This document shows, piece by piece, positions 6,819 through 15,805 of a DNA stretch of 38,189 nucleotides. Under the pieces are notes generated by a model that saw only the letters and a list, made by a program, of their open reading frames with translations, did no database searches and had not been told where the DNA came from. This DNA is from an uncultured Eubacteriales bacterium (GTDB taxonomy: Bacteria; Bacillota; Clostridia; Oscillospirales; Acutalibacteraceae). Position numbers and translations under genes: made by a program. Location: positions 1 to 38,189 of the forward strand of contig CAKTTT010000001.1 in assembly GCA_934615635.1 (NCBI GenBank). Direction: 5' to 3'. Positions within the stretch are counted from its first letter, which is position 1, and the number at the start of each line of letters is the position of its first letter.

Positions 6819-8945
6819 TCAATCCTCTATCAGATAAAGCTCGGTCAGCCCCTCTTCATCGGGAATGGGACATTTCCCACCATCGTCCACCGTCAGCGTC
6901 CTGCCGGTGAAGGGATTGCGCAAGGTGCGTCCCCTCATGGCCGGATCGGCAAAAACGACCCGGCGGACCCTTTCCCTGTTTAGCTGCAGCACCACCGCCG
7001 CCGGCCGTCCCTCCCGGTACAGCACATCCGTTCGGCGGCCGCCCCATATCTCTGCCTCCGGCGTCAATCCCGCAACCTCCTTCACCAGGGAAACCATATA
7101 GCGGCTGCTGTCCTCGCAGCCGTATTTCCCCGCCATGAAGCCGGGCAGGGTACCGGTGATCACCGCCTTCCCTCTGCCGTACCGGTGCATAACCGCCGCT
7201 GCCTCTCCGTTATCGTAAACAGCCAGAACCTCCCCGCCATCCAGCCGGAAGCTCTCCCGGAAATAATAGCCCCGGGCCGTCCGGCCCTTCTTATCTGTAA
7301 AGGTCACGCTGGAACGGTTCTCCTCCCGTCTGGCCCCTTCCTCCTCGTAAGCGTTGAGGAAGGCAGAGGCGGTGAGGGTTTGCTCCTCCTGGCAGCCGAA
7401 CACCTGCTCGAACCCATAACCCGGCAGCTTTTCGGCGTGAAGGTTGGTCTCGGCGCAAATCCCTCCCAGCAGGGCCTCTGAGAGCAGCGTTCCGCCCTCG
7501 TGAACAAAATCCTTCAGCACGGCCGCCGTCTCTTCGTCCAGATAATAGGGCAGAGGGAGATATACCGCCTCGTACCGGGCCAGCCCCTCCGCCTTAAGCT
7601 GATGCTCGGACAGCACATCCACCGGATACTGGGCCTCGTACAGCGCGGTGAAGGCCCCCCACACCGATTGATAATACAGCTCCGTTCCCCCGCTGATTCC
7701 CCATAGAAAGGTCTGATTGGCGCTGCTGTTCAGCACCGCAATCCGTCCCGGCCTGGGGAAGGCGGGAAGGAGCCGCGCCGTGTGGGCCTGCAGCACCCGG
7801 TTGATCTCCACGGCATAGCCCAGCCAGGGGGTGTCCCCGCCGTCCGGTCGGACCAGTCCCCAGGCCGGGGCCTCATGCCCCAAACTTTCCGGCTTGTACT
7901 GCCAGAACAGAAAGCCCTTGACTCCCCGGCTGAACGGGACCAGGATATGGCTTTTGAAATCCTCAAGGGAAGGGATCGCCGGCCGGGCCATGGTGTTGCC
8001 CCCCACGGCGTGAATCTCCGCGTTGAGCACCCATTTGTTCCTGGCGGCGGTGGTGGCGGTCACCGCCGGGAAGGGCATACTTCCCACGCTGTTGCCGAAC
8101 CAATCCATCTCCCGGGCCAGCAGATATTCCTCGCTGCCGGTGTTCATAAAGTTGAAATAAGGCATGGGGACGGTGTGAACCATGACGCTGTGTTCTCCAT
8201 CGTGGAGACGCACCGCCTTGGCCCGCATATGTAGTTCCTCCGCCAGGGTTTCCCCGAAGAACTCCCGCCAATCCACCATATCGTTGAAGGTGGCGGCGCA
8301 GCGGGGCGGTTCGATTTCCTCCCACGCCTGGTAATTCCTGCCCCAGCGGCGGTTGAGGACCTCCAGGCTGCCGTACCTCCGTCTCAGCCACAGAATAAAC
8401 CGCTCCACCGAATGCGCGCAGTAGCAGACCATGTTTTCCTGGCTGGCTTCCCGCCATATGCCGCAGGTCAGCTCCGGCTCGTTCCAAAGATCCCAGCAAA
8501 GGAGGGCGGGATGGCCGGCGTACCGTTTGGCCGCCTCCTCGATGAACCGCCGGCGTATCTCCGCCCCCTCCCGATGATGGTAGCAAGGGCCGGGCGCACC
8601 GCCGATCTGCCGATAGGCGGTGGTCTGGGGATACAGCCTGCGGCCGTCGGCGGCGACCATCAGCGAATCCGGATAATCCCGATAAAACCAGGCGGGGGCC
8701 ACATCGCAGATGATGTTCAAAATCACCCGGAGCCCCAGCCCGCCGCACAGCTCCATCAGCCGATCGATATCCGAAAAGTCGTATGTATCCCGTTTGGGCA
8801 TATTCCATCGCCATTGTACCCAAAGCTTCACCGTGTTGAAGCCCTTTGAACGCAAGGCTGTCAAATCCCGCTCCCAGTTCTCCGGTCCCGGAGTGGGCGC
8901 CCGGTAATACTGCGCGCCAAAGGGGATATAGGTCAGCTCTTTCAT
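6819..8945 (-). CDS. GH42-type beta-galactosidase
   Basis: Intracellular glycoside hydrolase of 708 residues, the usual GH42 length, with no signal peptide. The N-terminal TIM barrel (about 1-400) opens with FGAQYYRAPTPG and FNTVKLWVQW. The acid/base is Glu156 in LLCWDLWNEPELT and the nucleophile is probably Glu310 in KWVLNAEIHA. The middle domain (about 400-620) is the Rossmann-like trimerisation domain (RIAVLNSSANQTFLW, VDVLSEHQL, GGTLLSEALLGG). A small beta domain closes the protein. It would cleave terminal beta-galactose, or in some family members alpha-L-arabinose, from short oligosaccharides. The promoter lies at 9031-9059. Confidence 0.92.
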   Translation of the reverse strand: MKELTYIPFGAQYYRAPTPGPENWERDLTALRSKGFNTVKLWVQWRWNMPKRDTYDFSDIDRLMELCGGLGLRVILNIICDVAPAWFYRDYPDSLMVAADGRRLYPQTTAYRQIGGAPGPCYHHREGAEIRRRFIEEAAKRYAGHPALLCWDLWNEPELTCGIWREASQENMVCYCAHSVERFILWLRRRYGSLEVLNRRWGRNYQAWEEIEPPRCAATFNDMVDWREFFGETLAEELHMRAKAVRLHDGEHSVMVHTVPMPYFNFMNTGSEEYLLAREMDWFGNSVGSMPFPAVTATTAARNKWVLNAEIHAVGGNTMARPAIPSLEDFKSHILVPFSRGVKGFLFWQYKPESLGHEAPAWGLVRPDGGDTPWLGYAVEINRVLQAHTARLLPAFPRPGRIAVLNSSANQTFLWGISGGTELYYQSVWGAFTALYEAQYPVDVLSEHQLKAEGLARYEAVYLPLPYYLDEETAAVLKDFVHEGGTLLSEALLGGICAETNLHAEKLPGYGFEQVFGCQEEQTLTASAFLNAYEEEGARREENRSSVTFTDKKGRTARGYYFRESFRLDGGEVLAVYDNGEAAAVMHRYGRGKAVITGTLPGFMAGKYGCEDSSRYMVSLVKEVAGLTPEAEIWGGRRTDVLYREGRPAAVVLQLNRERVRRVVFADPAMRGRTLRNPFTGRTLTVDDGGKCPIPDEEGLTELYLIED

Positions 8946-9030
8946 GTTGCTTCCTCCGCCTTTTTCCGATTTGTGGATGGATTTCTCTCGGCCCTCTCCG
9001 CATCCCGGCGGGACCGTCGCCGGCGCTTTT

Positions 9031-9059
9031 ATTATAAAGGCCTTTTACCATTTGCGCAA
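9031..9059 (-). promoter_or_regulatory. Promoter of the GH42 gene
   Basis: On the minus strand: TTGCGC (9059-9054), an exact 17-base spacer, TATAAT (9036-9031). The leader is about 80 bases. The -35 region is the palindrome TTGCGCAA and the spacer contains the near-palindrome AAAAGGCCTTTA, either of which could be an operator for a sugar-responsive repressor encoded elsewhere. Confidence 0.8.
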
Positions 9060-9218
9060 GTCGTTTCGCCACGCCGAAAGCGGCCTCTATCGTTTCCGCT
9101 CTTGTCATTTCGCCGGCGCCATGATATCGTTATGGGGAAAGCGCCTTTTCCCGCTTGCAGAATCGCCCATGCATTTTCCGGCGTTCTTTATACACAATAA
9201 GGATAAAGGAGGCGGCTT

Positions 9219-10112
9219 ATGAAAATTTTGAATTTCGGCTCTCTCAACAGGGATCTGGTTTATACGGTGGACCATGCCGTCCGTCCCGGAGAAACCATCT
9301 CCTCCGGCAGTATGGAGCCCTTCTGCGGCGGCAAGGGGCTGAATCAATCCCTGGCTCTGGCCCGGGCGGGCGCGGAGGTGTACCATGCCGGCTGCATAGG
9401 CTCCGACGGCAGCGACCTGCTCCGGCTGCTCCAGGACAGCGGGGTGGATACCCGCTACATCCGACGGGTGGACGGCCCCAGCGGCCACGCCATCATCCAG
9501 GTGGACGGCCGGGGGCAGAATAGTATTCTGCTGTTCGGCGGCGCCAACCGGCGCATCCCTCCGGAAGCCGTGGAGGATGCCCTGCGGGATTTCGGCGAGG
9601 GCGATTGGCTGGTGCTGCAAAATGAAATCAACGGCATCCCCCGGATTATGGAGCGCGCCCATGACCGCGGTATGCGGATCATCCTCAATCCCAGCCCCTT
9701 TGACGGCGATATCGCCGCCTATCCGCTGGAAAAGGTGTCCTGGTTCGTCCTCAACGAGATCGAAGGAGAGGCGTTGACCGGGGAAGGCGAGCCGACGGCG
9801 ATTCTCCGCGCGGCGGCCAAGCGGTTCCCCGGCGCCAAAATACTGTTGACGCTGGGAAAGCGCGGCGCCATGGCCGCGGAAGGCGCCGCCGTGTATACCC
9901 ACCCCATCTTCCCAACACCGGTGAGGGACACCACCGCCGCCGGGGATACCTTTTTGGGCTACTTCTTTGCGCTGCTGGAGGAGCTGGGGCCTCAGGAGGC
10001 CCTGCGCTGGGCCTCCGCCGCCTCCGCTCTGGCCGTTTCGGTTAAGGGCGCGGCCAATTCCATTCCCCGCCGCCGGGAGGTGGCGGATTTTCTGGCACAG
10101 CCGCTCTGCTGA
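9219..10112 (+). CDS. PfkB-family (ribokinase-like) sugar kinase
   Basis: Carbohydrate kinase of 297 residues, full length for ribokinase relatives. The first signature GGKGLNQS is at 37-44 and the second, DTTAAGDTF, at 237-245 with catalytic base Asp243. ILNPSPFD, FVLNEIEGEALTG and LLTLGKRGA follow the ribokinase pattern. AAAGGAGG at 9205-9212 is a strong ribosome binding site. It is transcribed away from the GH42 and isomerase genes, which points to one catabolic locus. Its substrate, a furanose or nucleoside-like sugar, is not decided by the sequence. Confidence 0.92.
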   Translation: MKILNFGSLNRDLVYTVDHAVRPGETISSGSMEPFCGGKGLNQSLALARAGAEVYHAGCIGSDGSDLLRLLQDSGVDTRYIRRVDGPSGHAIIQVDGRGQNSILLFGGANRRIPPEAVEDALRDFGEGDWLVLQNEINGIPRIMERAHDRGMRIILNPSPFDGDIAAYPLEKVSWFVLNEIEGEALTGEGEPTAILRAAAKRFPGAKILLTLGKRGAMAAEGAAVYTHPIFPTPVRDTTAAGDTFLGYFFALLEELGPQEALRWASAASALAVSVKGAANSIPRRREVADFLAQPLC

Positions 10113-10675
10113 CTTGTCATTCCGCCGTTTTTGCTCTCTTCTCCGCCGGCCAGACTCGGAAAGGCCGTCCCGGGCGTGCCCTTCCAGCGCACCGGCGGTA
10201 ATCCCTTCCAATAGGAAAGCCCATAGAGCGGCCGCCCGGGCCGCCGGTCAGTTGGGGGGACCTTGCACCGGGAAATCCGCTGACAGCCCTTTCGTCCTCG
10301 CACACAAAGCCCCCCGGAGCCATGGCTCCGGGGGGCTTTGTCTAATTGTTTGGGGAGGGAAGCCATCCCGCTTTTCAAAACGCGGCTCTCAGCCTTCCTC
10401 ACGGATACGGATGAAACCGACGCGGCGACAGGCGAATGGGGTTCCCGCCGCCTCCACCTCCCCACTCTTGACAGGAATCCGCATATCTGCACGGAAATAT
10501 CGCTGATATCCTTTTCTGAATCCGGAGTAGACCCCAGGTTGTGCCGGGAAGGGGCAAAAGGCTGACGCCGGAAAACGCAGCCCGGCGGATTATCGTTGAT
10601 GATCGCTGTGCGTATAGGAAACGGCGGGATGCGGCTCTTCTGGAGGCCGCTCCGGCGGTTGGCCTTCCGCCGGCT
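10113..10675. other. Non-coding gap between kinase and YhhN-like genes
   Basis: About 560 bases between the ends of two convergent genes. The one clear element is the 38-bp palindrome at 10304-10341 (separate entry). ORFs here are short and arginine-rich and I see no gene. Confidence 0.5.
10304..10341. terminator. Perfect 38-bp palindrome, bidirectional terminator between convergent genes
   Basis: Bases 10304-10341 read the same on both strands: a 17-bp GC-rich stem starting ACAAAG, with ATGG at the centre and CTTTGT at the end. Both strands would form the same hairpin followed by only a weak U run, so it may end transcription from both sides or act as an mRNA-stabilising hairpin. Confidence 0.65.
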
Positions 10676-11338
10676 TTACCGAAACAAAAACACGCTGGCG
10701 GCCAGGAGAAATTGTCCGCTGTAATAAGCGGTGAGGCTGACCGCATCCGCGGCCTTGGAGGATGTGTGGAACAGATTCCATGCCAGCAGCGTATCCGAAA
10801 AAACGAACAGCGCCGCCCCCGCGGCCGATAGGAGTCCGCGGCCCCACGCCCCATCCGGCAGCCCGGCCCACAGCGGAACCGCCAGGGAAAGCATAACCGC
10901 GATCACCCCGCCATACACACAGTAGGCGGGAAGATCCCTGCCCATTTGGGATACGCTGGGCAGAAACAGGCATACCAGACCGCCCGCCAGCAGCAGGAAC
11001 GCCGGTATACTCCACGGATTAAGAGGCGGCGCCAGCCGCAGGAAAGCGGCGATATAGGCCAGGTGCCCCATCAGGAAGGCGGCCATCCCGCCCACAAAAT
11101 GCAGGCACAGCACCACATCCCCCAGGGTGCAGAACAGCAGCCCCGCCAGCAGCCACCAATCCGCCGCCTCTCCGCCCCGCAGACAGCCGACCAGGCAGAG
11201 CCCGGCCGCCGACAGGGTGCACGCCGCCTTTACCGCGATGGCCGCCGCCCGGTGGGGGCCGCGCTTCATGCGAAGATACAACGGGTTGAGGACAGCCAGC
11301 ATCCAGACGGCCACAGCGACCGAAATACCGATCCGCAT
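10676..11338 (-). CDS. YhhN-family membrane protein (lysoplasmalogenase-like)
   Basis: Integral membrane protein of 220 residues with about eight hydrophobic segments and short polar loops. The family (TMEM86/YhhN) includes lysoplasmalogenases that hydrolyse the vinyl-ether bond of lysoplasmalogens; bacterial members are mostly untested. LLFCTLGDVVLCLHF, MGHLAYIAAF and a final FVFSDTLLAWNLF near AYYSGQFLLA match the family's conserved acidic positions inside the membrane. ATG 11338 is chosen because GGAGGG lies just upstream; the frame runs open further but without a better start. It stands alone. Clostridia make plasmalogens, which fits the family activity. Confidence 0.85.
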   Translation of the reverse strand: MRIGISVAVAVWMLAVLNPLYLRMKRGPHRAAAIAVKAACTLSAAGLCLVGCLRGGEAADWWLLAGLLFCTLGDVVLCLHFVGGMAAFLMGHLAYIAAFLRLAPPLNPWSIPAFLLLAGGLVCLFLPSVSQMGRDLPAYCVYGGVIAVMLSLAVPLWAGLPDGAWGRGLLSAAGAALFVFSDTLLAWNLFHTSSKAADAVSLTAYYSGQFLLAASVFLFR

Positions 11339-11455
11339 ATTCCCTCCCTCTTCTCCGCATTCGCGCGGGGCGCGTCCCGTGGGGATATCCCTGTTATCCG
11401 CCCAACGTGAATGATACATTTTGTTTATTATTTAATGATCTATACGTATCGTATT

Positions 11456-14400
11456 CTATTCGCCCGCTTTCATGGATTCCACCATGTCGATCTTTTTCAG
11501 CTTCCGGATCATCACCAGGTTGACCAGAAGCGAGAAGAAAAGGGTCAGCGCCGCCGCCAGCACATAACTGAGCCAGCCGATGGAGCGGCCGAACATCACC
11601 ATATCCACCTCCGCCGTCTTCACCACGAAAGCGTGGAGGAAGATGCCGGCCACCAGTCCCACGGCGGTGCCGATTAGGGACAGGATCGCTGTTTCGCGGT
11701 AGATATAGGCGGAGACCTCCCGGTCGTAGAAGCCCAGCACCTTGATAGTGGCCAGCTCCTTGGTCCGCTCGGTGATGTTGATGTTGGTGAGGTTATACAG
11801 CACCACAAAGGCCAGCAGCCCCGCGCAGACGACGAGCACCATCACGATGTAATCGATGCTCTTGATGGTGTCGGAAAAGCTCTTGCTGATATCGGTGGAG
11901 AACTGCGCCGCACTGACATAGCTGGATTTCAGCAGATCCCCCGCCACGGCGGCCCGGTTTTCCGCAGAATCATCCGGCACCTTGGCAATCAGCATGGCGT
12001 AGTCCGGCTGTGCGCCGAAAACCTCCTGATAAAGGGAGGGAGACATGTACACATAACCGCTGACATAGTTCTCCACGATCCCCGTCACCTTCACCGAGGC
12101 GCGCGCGCCGTCTGCATTCTCCACCTCCACGGTGTCGCCCGCTTGCACCTTCAGGGTTTCGGCCAGCTTTTCGGTCAGCACCGCTCCATCCTGAGACAGC
12201 TCCACCTCTTTGCCAGATCGGCGCTCCCGGAGGTTGATGAAGTCCTTCAGCCGTCCCCGCTGCTCAGGGACAAGCAGATAGGCCTCCTGGCTCTTTCCAC
12301 CGCTGATGACACTGCCGGATTGCTGCTGAACCGGCAGATAATCGGCGATCCGCTCCTTGTCCTCCAGCACCGCCTTGACATCTTCGTCGGTTTCCGGTAC
12401 CTGGCCGTTTTTCATCGCCACCGTCAAATTGTAAGTGAAAATCTCACCGAACTGCTTATCCACAATGGCGGAGATGGAATCCCGCAGGCCCAATCCGGTC
12501 ACCAGCAGCGCGGTGCAGCCCGCGATACCCACCACCGTCATCAGGAACCGCTTCTTATACCGGAACAGGTTCCGGGCCGTCACTTTATGGGTGAACTTCA
12601 GCCTAGACCAAATAAAGGGAATCCGTTCCAGGAAGACCCGTTTGCCCGCCTTGGGCGCCTTGGGCAGCATCAGCCGGGCCGGCACCTCCATCAGGCTGCC
12701 GTAGCAGGCGGAGACGGTGGCGAGCATGGTGCACAGCAGCACCGACAGAGAGGAAAGCAACGCATAGGGCAGATTAAACTGCGTCACCAGCTTGGGCAGC
12801 GTATACATAATGCCGTAGCCGCCCCAAATCACCGTGGGCAGAAGCCGGAAGCCCACCAGCAGGCCGAAAATACTGCCTGTAATGGTGGCGGAGCCCGCGT
12901 AAACCACATATTTGAACATAATGGCGCCCTTGCTGTAGCCCAGCGCCTTGAGGGTGCCGATCTGCGTGCGCTCCTCCTCGATCATCCGCGTCATGGTGGT
13001 AAGGGCCACCAGCGCGGCCACCAGGAAGAAGAACACCGGGAAGATCCGGGCGATGGCCTCCACCTTGTTGGCGTTGCCGTCGAAGCTGGCGTAGCTGACG
13101 TTGCTGTCCCGGTCCAGCACATACCATTGGGGAGCGGCCATATCCTCCAGTTGGCTCTCCGCATCCCGGATCTGCCGCCGGGCGTCGGCCAGCTCCTCCT
13201 CCGCCTCCTGTTTTCCGGATTCGTATGCCGCCTCGCCCTCGGTCAGCTTCGTCCTGGCGTCCGCCAGTTCCGCCTCCCCGGTTTCCAGATCCTTTTTCGC
13301 CTGCTCCAGCTTGGCCTCGTTGTCCTCGATCTCCCGTCGGGCGTCATCTAGCTGGAGCTTGCTTTCATCCAGGGTGGCCTTGGCCTCGTCCAGCCGGCGC
13401 TGCGCTTCCTCGAACTGGGCCTCCGCCTCCAAGCGGCCTTCCTCCAGTTGTTTTTCCCCCTCGGCCAGCTTTTTTTCGTTTTCCTCCACCTGCTGCAGGC
13501 CGTCGTTGTATTCCTGGAGACCGGCGTTGTATTGCTCTTCTATGGGCTGCAGCTCCGCCAGCGCCTTATCCGCCTGCTCCTGGGTGATGAGCCCGCTGTC
13601 AAGGCTTTGCTGAATCGCGCTTTTAGCGGCATCCAGCATGGTCTTGTAGCTGTCCAACTGGGCTTTCGCGCTGTCCAGTTGTTCCTTGGCGGACGCAAGC
13701 TCCTGCTTGCCCGTATATATCTGCCATTGGCTTTCCTGCATCTGGAAGCGATAATCGTTCTTCTTGTCGGAAAGCTGCTGCACCCCGTCCCGCCAAGCCT
13801 CCCGGCCGGCGTTGTAGTCCGCCAGGCCCTGCTCATAGGCCTTGCGGCCCTCCTCCAAACCCCGCTCTCCATCGATGATCTGCTGGCGGCCCTCCTCCAG
13901 CTCTCTTTCCCCGTCGGCGATCTGCCGCCGGGCGTCCTCCAGCTCGGCGGCCGCCTCCTGAAGCCGGCGGTCGCTTTCCGCCTTGCCCTCTTCATACTGC
14001 TTCCTGGCGTCGTCCAGCTTTTCGTTGGCCTCGGCCATCACCTTGTCGTACCGCACCATCACCTGGGTTTCCCCCAAGGTCTCCAGCGCGTCCGCCACCG
14101 GTTGGACGGTATTCTTATAGGCCTCGGTGAAGGTCTGCTTTTCCTTGGCCTCCTTCACCGTCACAAAAGCGTCGGTATATACCTCCAGGCAGAAACTGTC
14201 CTCCACGGTATAAGCGATCAAATCGACCTGGCCGTCCCCGATATTGCTGGTTTCCCGCTCGATGGACATGTAATAGGCGCTTGTGACCACGCCCACCACC
14301 GTAAAGGAATCCACGGCCAGGGTGCCGCTGAGGTCCGCGTTGTCGGGGGAAAGACGGACGGTATCCCCGACGGAAACGGGATTGCCGCCCATGACGGCTT

Positions 14401-14830
14401 CCTTCACCACGCATTCCCCCGCCTTTTCCGGCAGGCGGCCCTCTATCAGCTCCACCCGATTCAGATAGGCCTCCTCCTCCCCGCCGAAGGGGAGGCTGTG
14501 GATACGGGTCAGCAGGGTGCTGTCCCCCTCCGAAACCAGCAGCGCATCCGCCGAATAGGCGGGCATGACGTCCGCGACTCCCGCCGTGTTCCGGATGACG
14601 GCGATGTCCTCCTCGGCCAGACCCACGGTGGAAAGCACCCGGATATCCATCAGGTTGGTTTCATCGTAGTACCGGTCGGCGGATATCCGCATATCCGGGG
14701 TGGTGGCCAGAAGTCCCGCAAGGAACCCGACACCCAGCGCGGAAATGGCGAAAATCGCCAGAAACCGGCTGATGCTCTGCCGGATCTCCCGAAAAACTAC
14801 CTTTGTGTAGGATTTCTTCACAGCTACCAC
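11456..14830 (-). CDS. FtsX-family ABC transporter permease with long coiled coil
   Basis: Permease of 1124 residues. One transmembrane segment (about 22-42) is followed by a MacB-like extracytoplasmic domain to about 255, then a coiled coil of about 300 residues (262-563) rich in Glu, Ala, Arg and Gln. In part of the coil (about 307-349) glycine recurs every seven residues. A first FtsX block (about 595-720; EEERTQIGTLKALGYS) is followed by a second membrane anchor (KRFLMTVVGIAGCTALLV), a second extracytoplasmic domain and a final FtsX block (ERTKELATIKVLGFYDREV). Such permeases couple cytoplasmic ATP hydrolysis to mechanical work outside the membrane (peptide or lipid export, cell-wall signalling). 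It overlaps the ATPase gene by seven bases. Confidence 0.93.
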   Translation of the reverse strand: MVAVKKSYTKVVFREIRQSISRFLAIFAISALGVGFLAGLLATTPDMRISADRYYDETNLMDIRVLSTVGLAEEDIAVIRNTAGVADVMPAYSADALLVSEGDSTLLTRIHSLPFGGEEEAYLNRVELIEGRLPEKAGECVVKEAVMGGNPVSVGDTVRLSPDNADLSGTLAVDSFTVVGVVTSAYYMSIERETSNIGDGQVDLIAYTVEDSFCLEVYTDAFVTVKEAKEKQTFTEAYKNTVQPVADALETLGETQVMVRYDKVMAEANEKLDDARKQYEEGKAESDRRLQEAAAELEDARRQIADGERELEEGRQQIIDGERGLEEGRKAYEQGLADYNAGREAWRDGVQQLSDKKNDYRFQMQESQWQIYTGKQELASAKEQLDSAKAQLDSYKTMLDAAKSAIQQSLDSGLITQEQADKALAELQPIEEQYNAGLQEYNDGLQQVEENEKKLAEGEKQLEEGRLEAEAQFEEAQRRLDEAKATLDESKLQLDDARREIEDNEAKLEQAKKDLETGEAELADARTKLTEGEAAYESGKQEAEEELADARRQIRDAESQLEDMAAPQWYVLDRDSNVSYASFDGNANKVEAIARIFPVFFFLVAALVALTTMTRMIEEERTQIGTLKALGYSKGAIMFKYVVYAGSATITGSIFGLLVGFRLLPTVIWGGYGIMYTLPKLVTQFNLPYALLSSLSVLLCTMLATVSACYGSLMEVPARLMLPKAPKAGKRVFLERIPFIWSRLKFTHKVTARNLFRYKKRFLMTVVGIAGCTALLVTGLGLRDSISAIVDKQFGEIFTYNLTVAMKNGQVPETDEDVKAVLEDKERIADYLPVQQQSGSVISGGKSQEAYLLVPEQRGRLKDFINLRERRSGKEVELSQDGAVLTEKLAETLKVQAGDTVEVENADGARASVKVTGIVENYVSGYVYMSPSLYQEVFGAQPDYAMLIAKVPDDSAENRAAVAGDLLKSSYVSAAQFSTDISKSFSDTIKSIDYIVMVLVVCAGLLAFVVLYNLTNINITERTKELATIKVLGFYDREVSAYIYRETAILSLIGTAVGLVAGIFLHAFVVKTAEVDMVMFGRSIGWLSYVLAAALTLFFSLLVNLVMIRKLKKIDMVESMKAGE

Positions 14831-15525
14831 TCAATCCTTTCCACCGGAGTGGGATCGGTATTCAGCTCGGAGGAAACCACCGTTCCGCTCTTGATATGGA
14901 TAACCCGGTCGGCCATAGCGGTCAGCGCCTGGTTATGGGTAATCACGATCACCGTGCGGCCGGTATTCCGGCAGGTATCCTGCAGCAGCTTCAGCACCGC
15001 CTTGCCGGTGTTGTAGTCCAGCGCGCCGGTGGGCTCGTCGCACAGCAAAATTTTCGGATTTTTGGCCAACGCCCGGGCGATGGACACCCGCTGCTGCTCG
15101 CCGCCGGAAAGCTGGGCGGGAAAATTCTGCATCCGTTCTCCCAGCCCCACCTGCTCCAGGGTGCGGCGGGCGTCCAGGGGCTCGCGGCAGATCTCCGCGG
15201 CCAGCTCCACGTTTTCCAGCGCCGTCAGATTTTGCACCAGATTGTAAAACTGGAAGACGAACCCCACGTCATACCGCCGATACTGGGTCAGTTGCTTCTG
15301 ATTATAACGGCTGATCTCATTGCCGTCCAACCAGATGGAGCCCTCGTCGCAGGTATCCATGCCGCCCAGCATATTCAGCACCGTGGTCTTGCCCGCGCCG
15401 CTGGGCCCGACGATCACGGCGAATTCTCCCTTTTCAATTTCAAAGCTCACCTGATTGGCGGCGGCGATTTTGTGCTCGCCCATCTGGTAAAATTTGGAGA
15501 CGTTTTCAAAGGTGACAAAGCTCAT
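14824..15525 (-). CDS. ABC transporter ATP-binding protein (MacB/LolD type)
   Basis: ATPase of 233 residues that partners the adjoining permease. Walker A GPSGAGKTT (39-47), Q-loop FVFQFYNLV, signature LSGGEQQRVSIARAL, Walker B ILLCDEPTGALD and the H-loop VIVITHN are all intact. TGALD after Walker B is typical of the LolD/MacB/BceA class. The start has GAAGGTG eight bases upstream, and that site lies within an inverted repeat (15530-15585). The stop overlaps the permease start by seven bases, indicating coupling. No two-component system is adjacent, unlike bacitracin-type Bce modules. Confidence 0.95.
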   Translation of the reverse strand: MSFVTFENVSKFYQMGEHKIAAANQVSFEIEKGEFAVIVGPSGAGKTTVLNMLGGMDTCDEGSIWLDGNEISRYNQKQLTQYRRYDVGFVFQFYNLVQNLTALENVELAAEICREPLDARRTLEQVGLGERMQNFPAQLSGGEQQRVSIARALAKNPKILLCDEPTGALDYNTGKAVLKLLQDTCRNTGRTVIVITHNQALTAMADRVIHIKSGTVVSSELNTDPTPVERIEW

Positions 15526-15529
15526 GGAA

Positions 15530-15585
15530 TCACACCTTCACTCATAATGATTTCATTGTACCGCGCGTCGGCCCGGAAGGTGTGA
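15530..15585 (-). promoter_or_regulatory. Inverted repeat able to mask the ATPase ribosome binding site
   Basis: TCACACCTTC (15530-15539) and GAAGGTGTGA (15576-15585) are perfect 10-bp inverted copies 36 bases apart. In the minus-strand mRNA the upstream copy would pair with the copy containing the ribosome binding site. A lone TACAAT-like -10 box lies between them (15555-15560), so transcripts starting there would lack the upstream arm. Alternatively it is a dyad operator. Confidence 0.45.
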
Positions 15586-15805
15586 ATACAAAGAAAATTT
15601 TTATCGCTCTGCGCCAATCCTTTATCTCCTGGCTAACCCTCACCATTCCTCCTTCTCTCTCCTTCTCTTTTCCCGCGCCGGTTCAGCGAGGGGAGGCTTT
15701 GACGCACGGCCCGGGCCGCCCCTGTTCCGGTTTCCCCAGAAAAAAGGCCCCGCCGGGAAGCAGCTCCGTTTTACCTCGTGAAGAGATATACCGATTTTGG
15801 CTCTT

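Noticed and set aside
7963..9108. 381-codon minus-strand frame overlapping the GH42 gene
   Set aside because: It is in another frame of a well-supported glycosidase and crosses its promoter; no ribosome binding site or domain.
13448..15016. 522-codon open frame on the plus strand
   Set aside because: It is antisense to the coiled-coil permease and ATPase genes; the Leu-rich reading is a mirror of Glu/Gln-rich codons.
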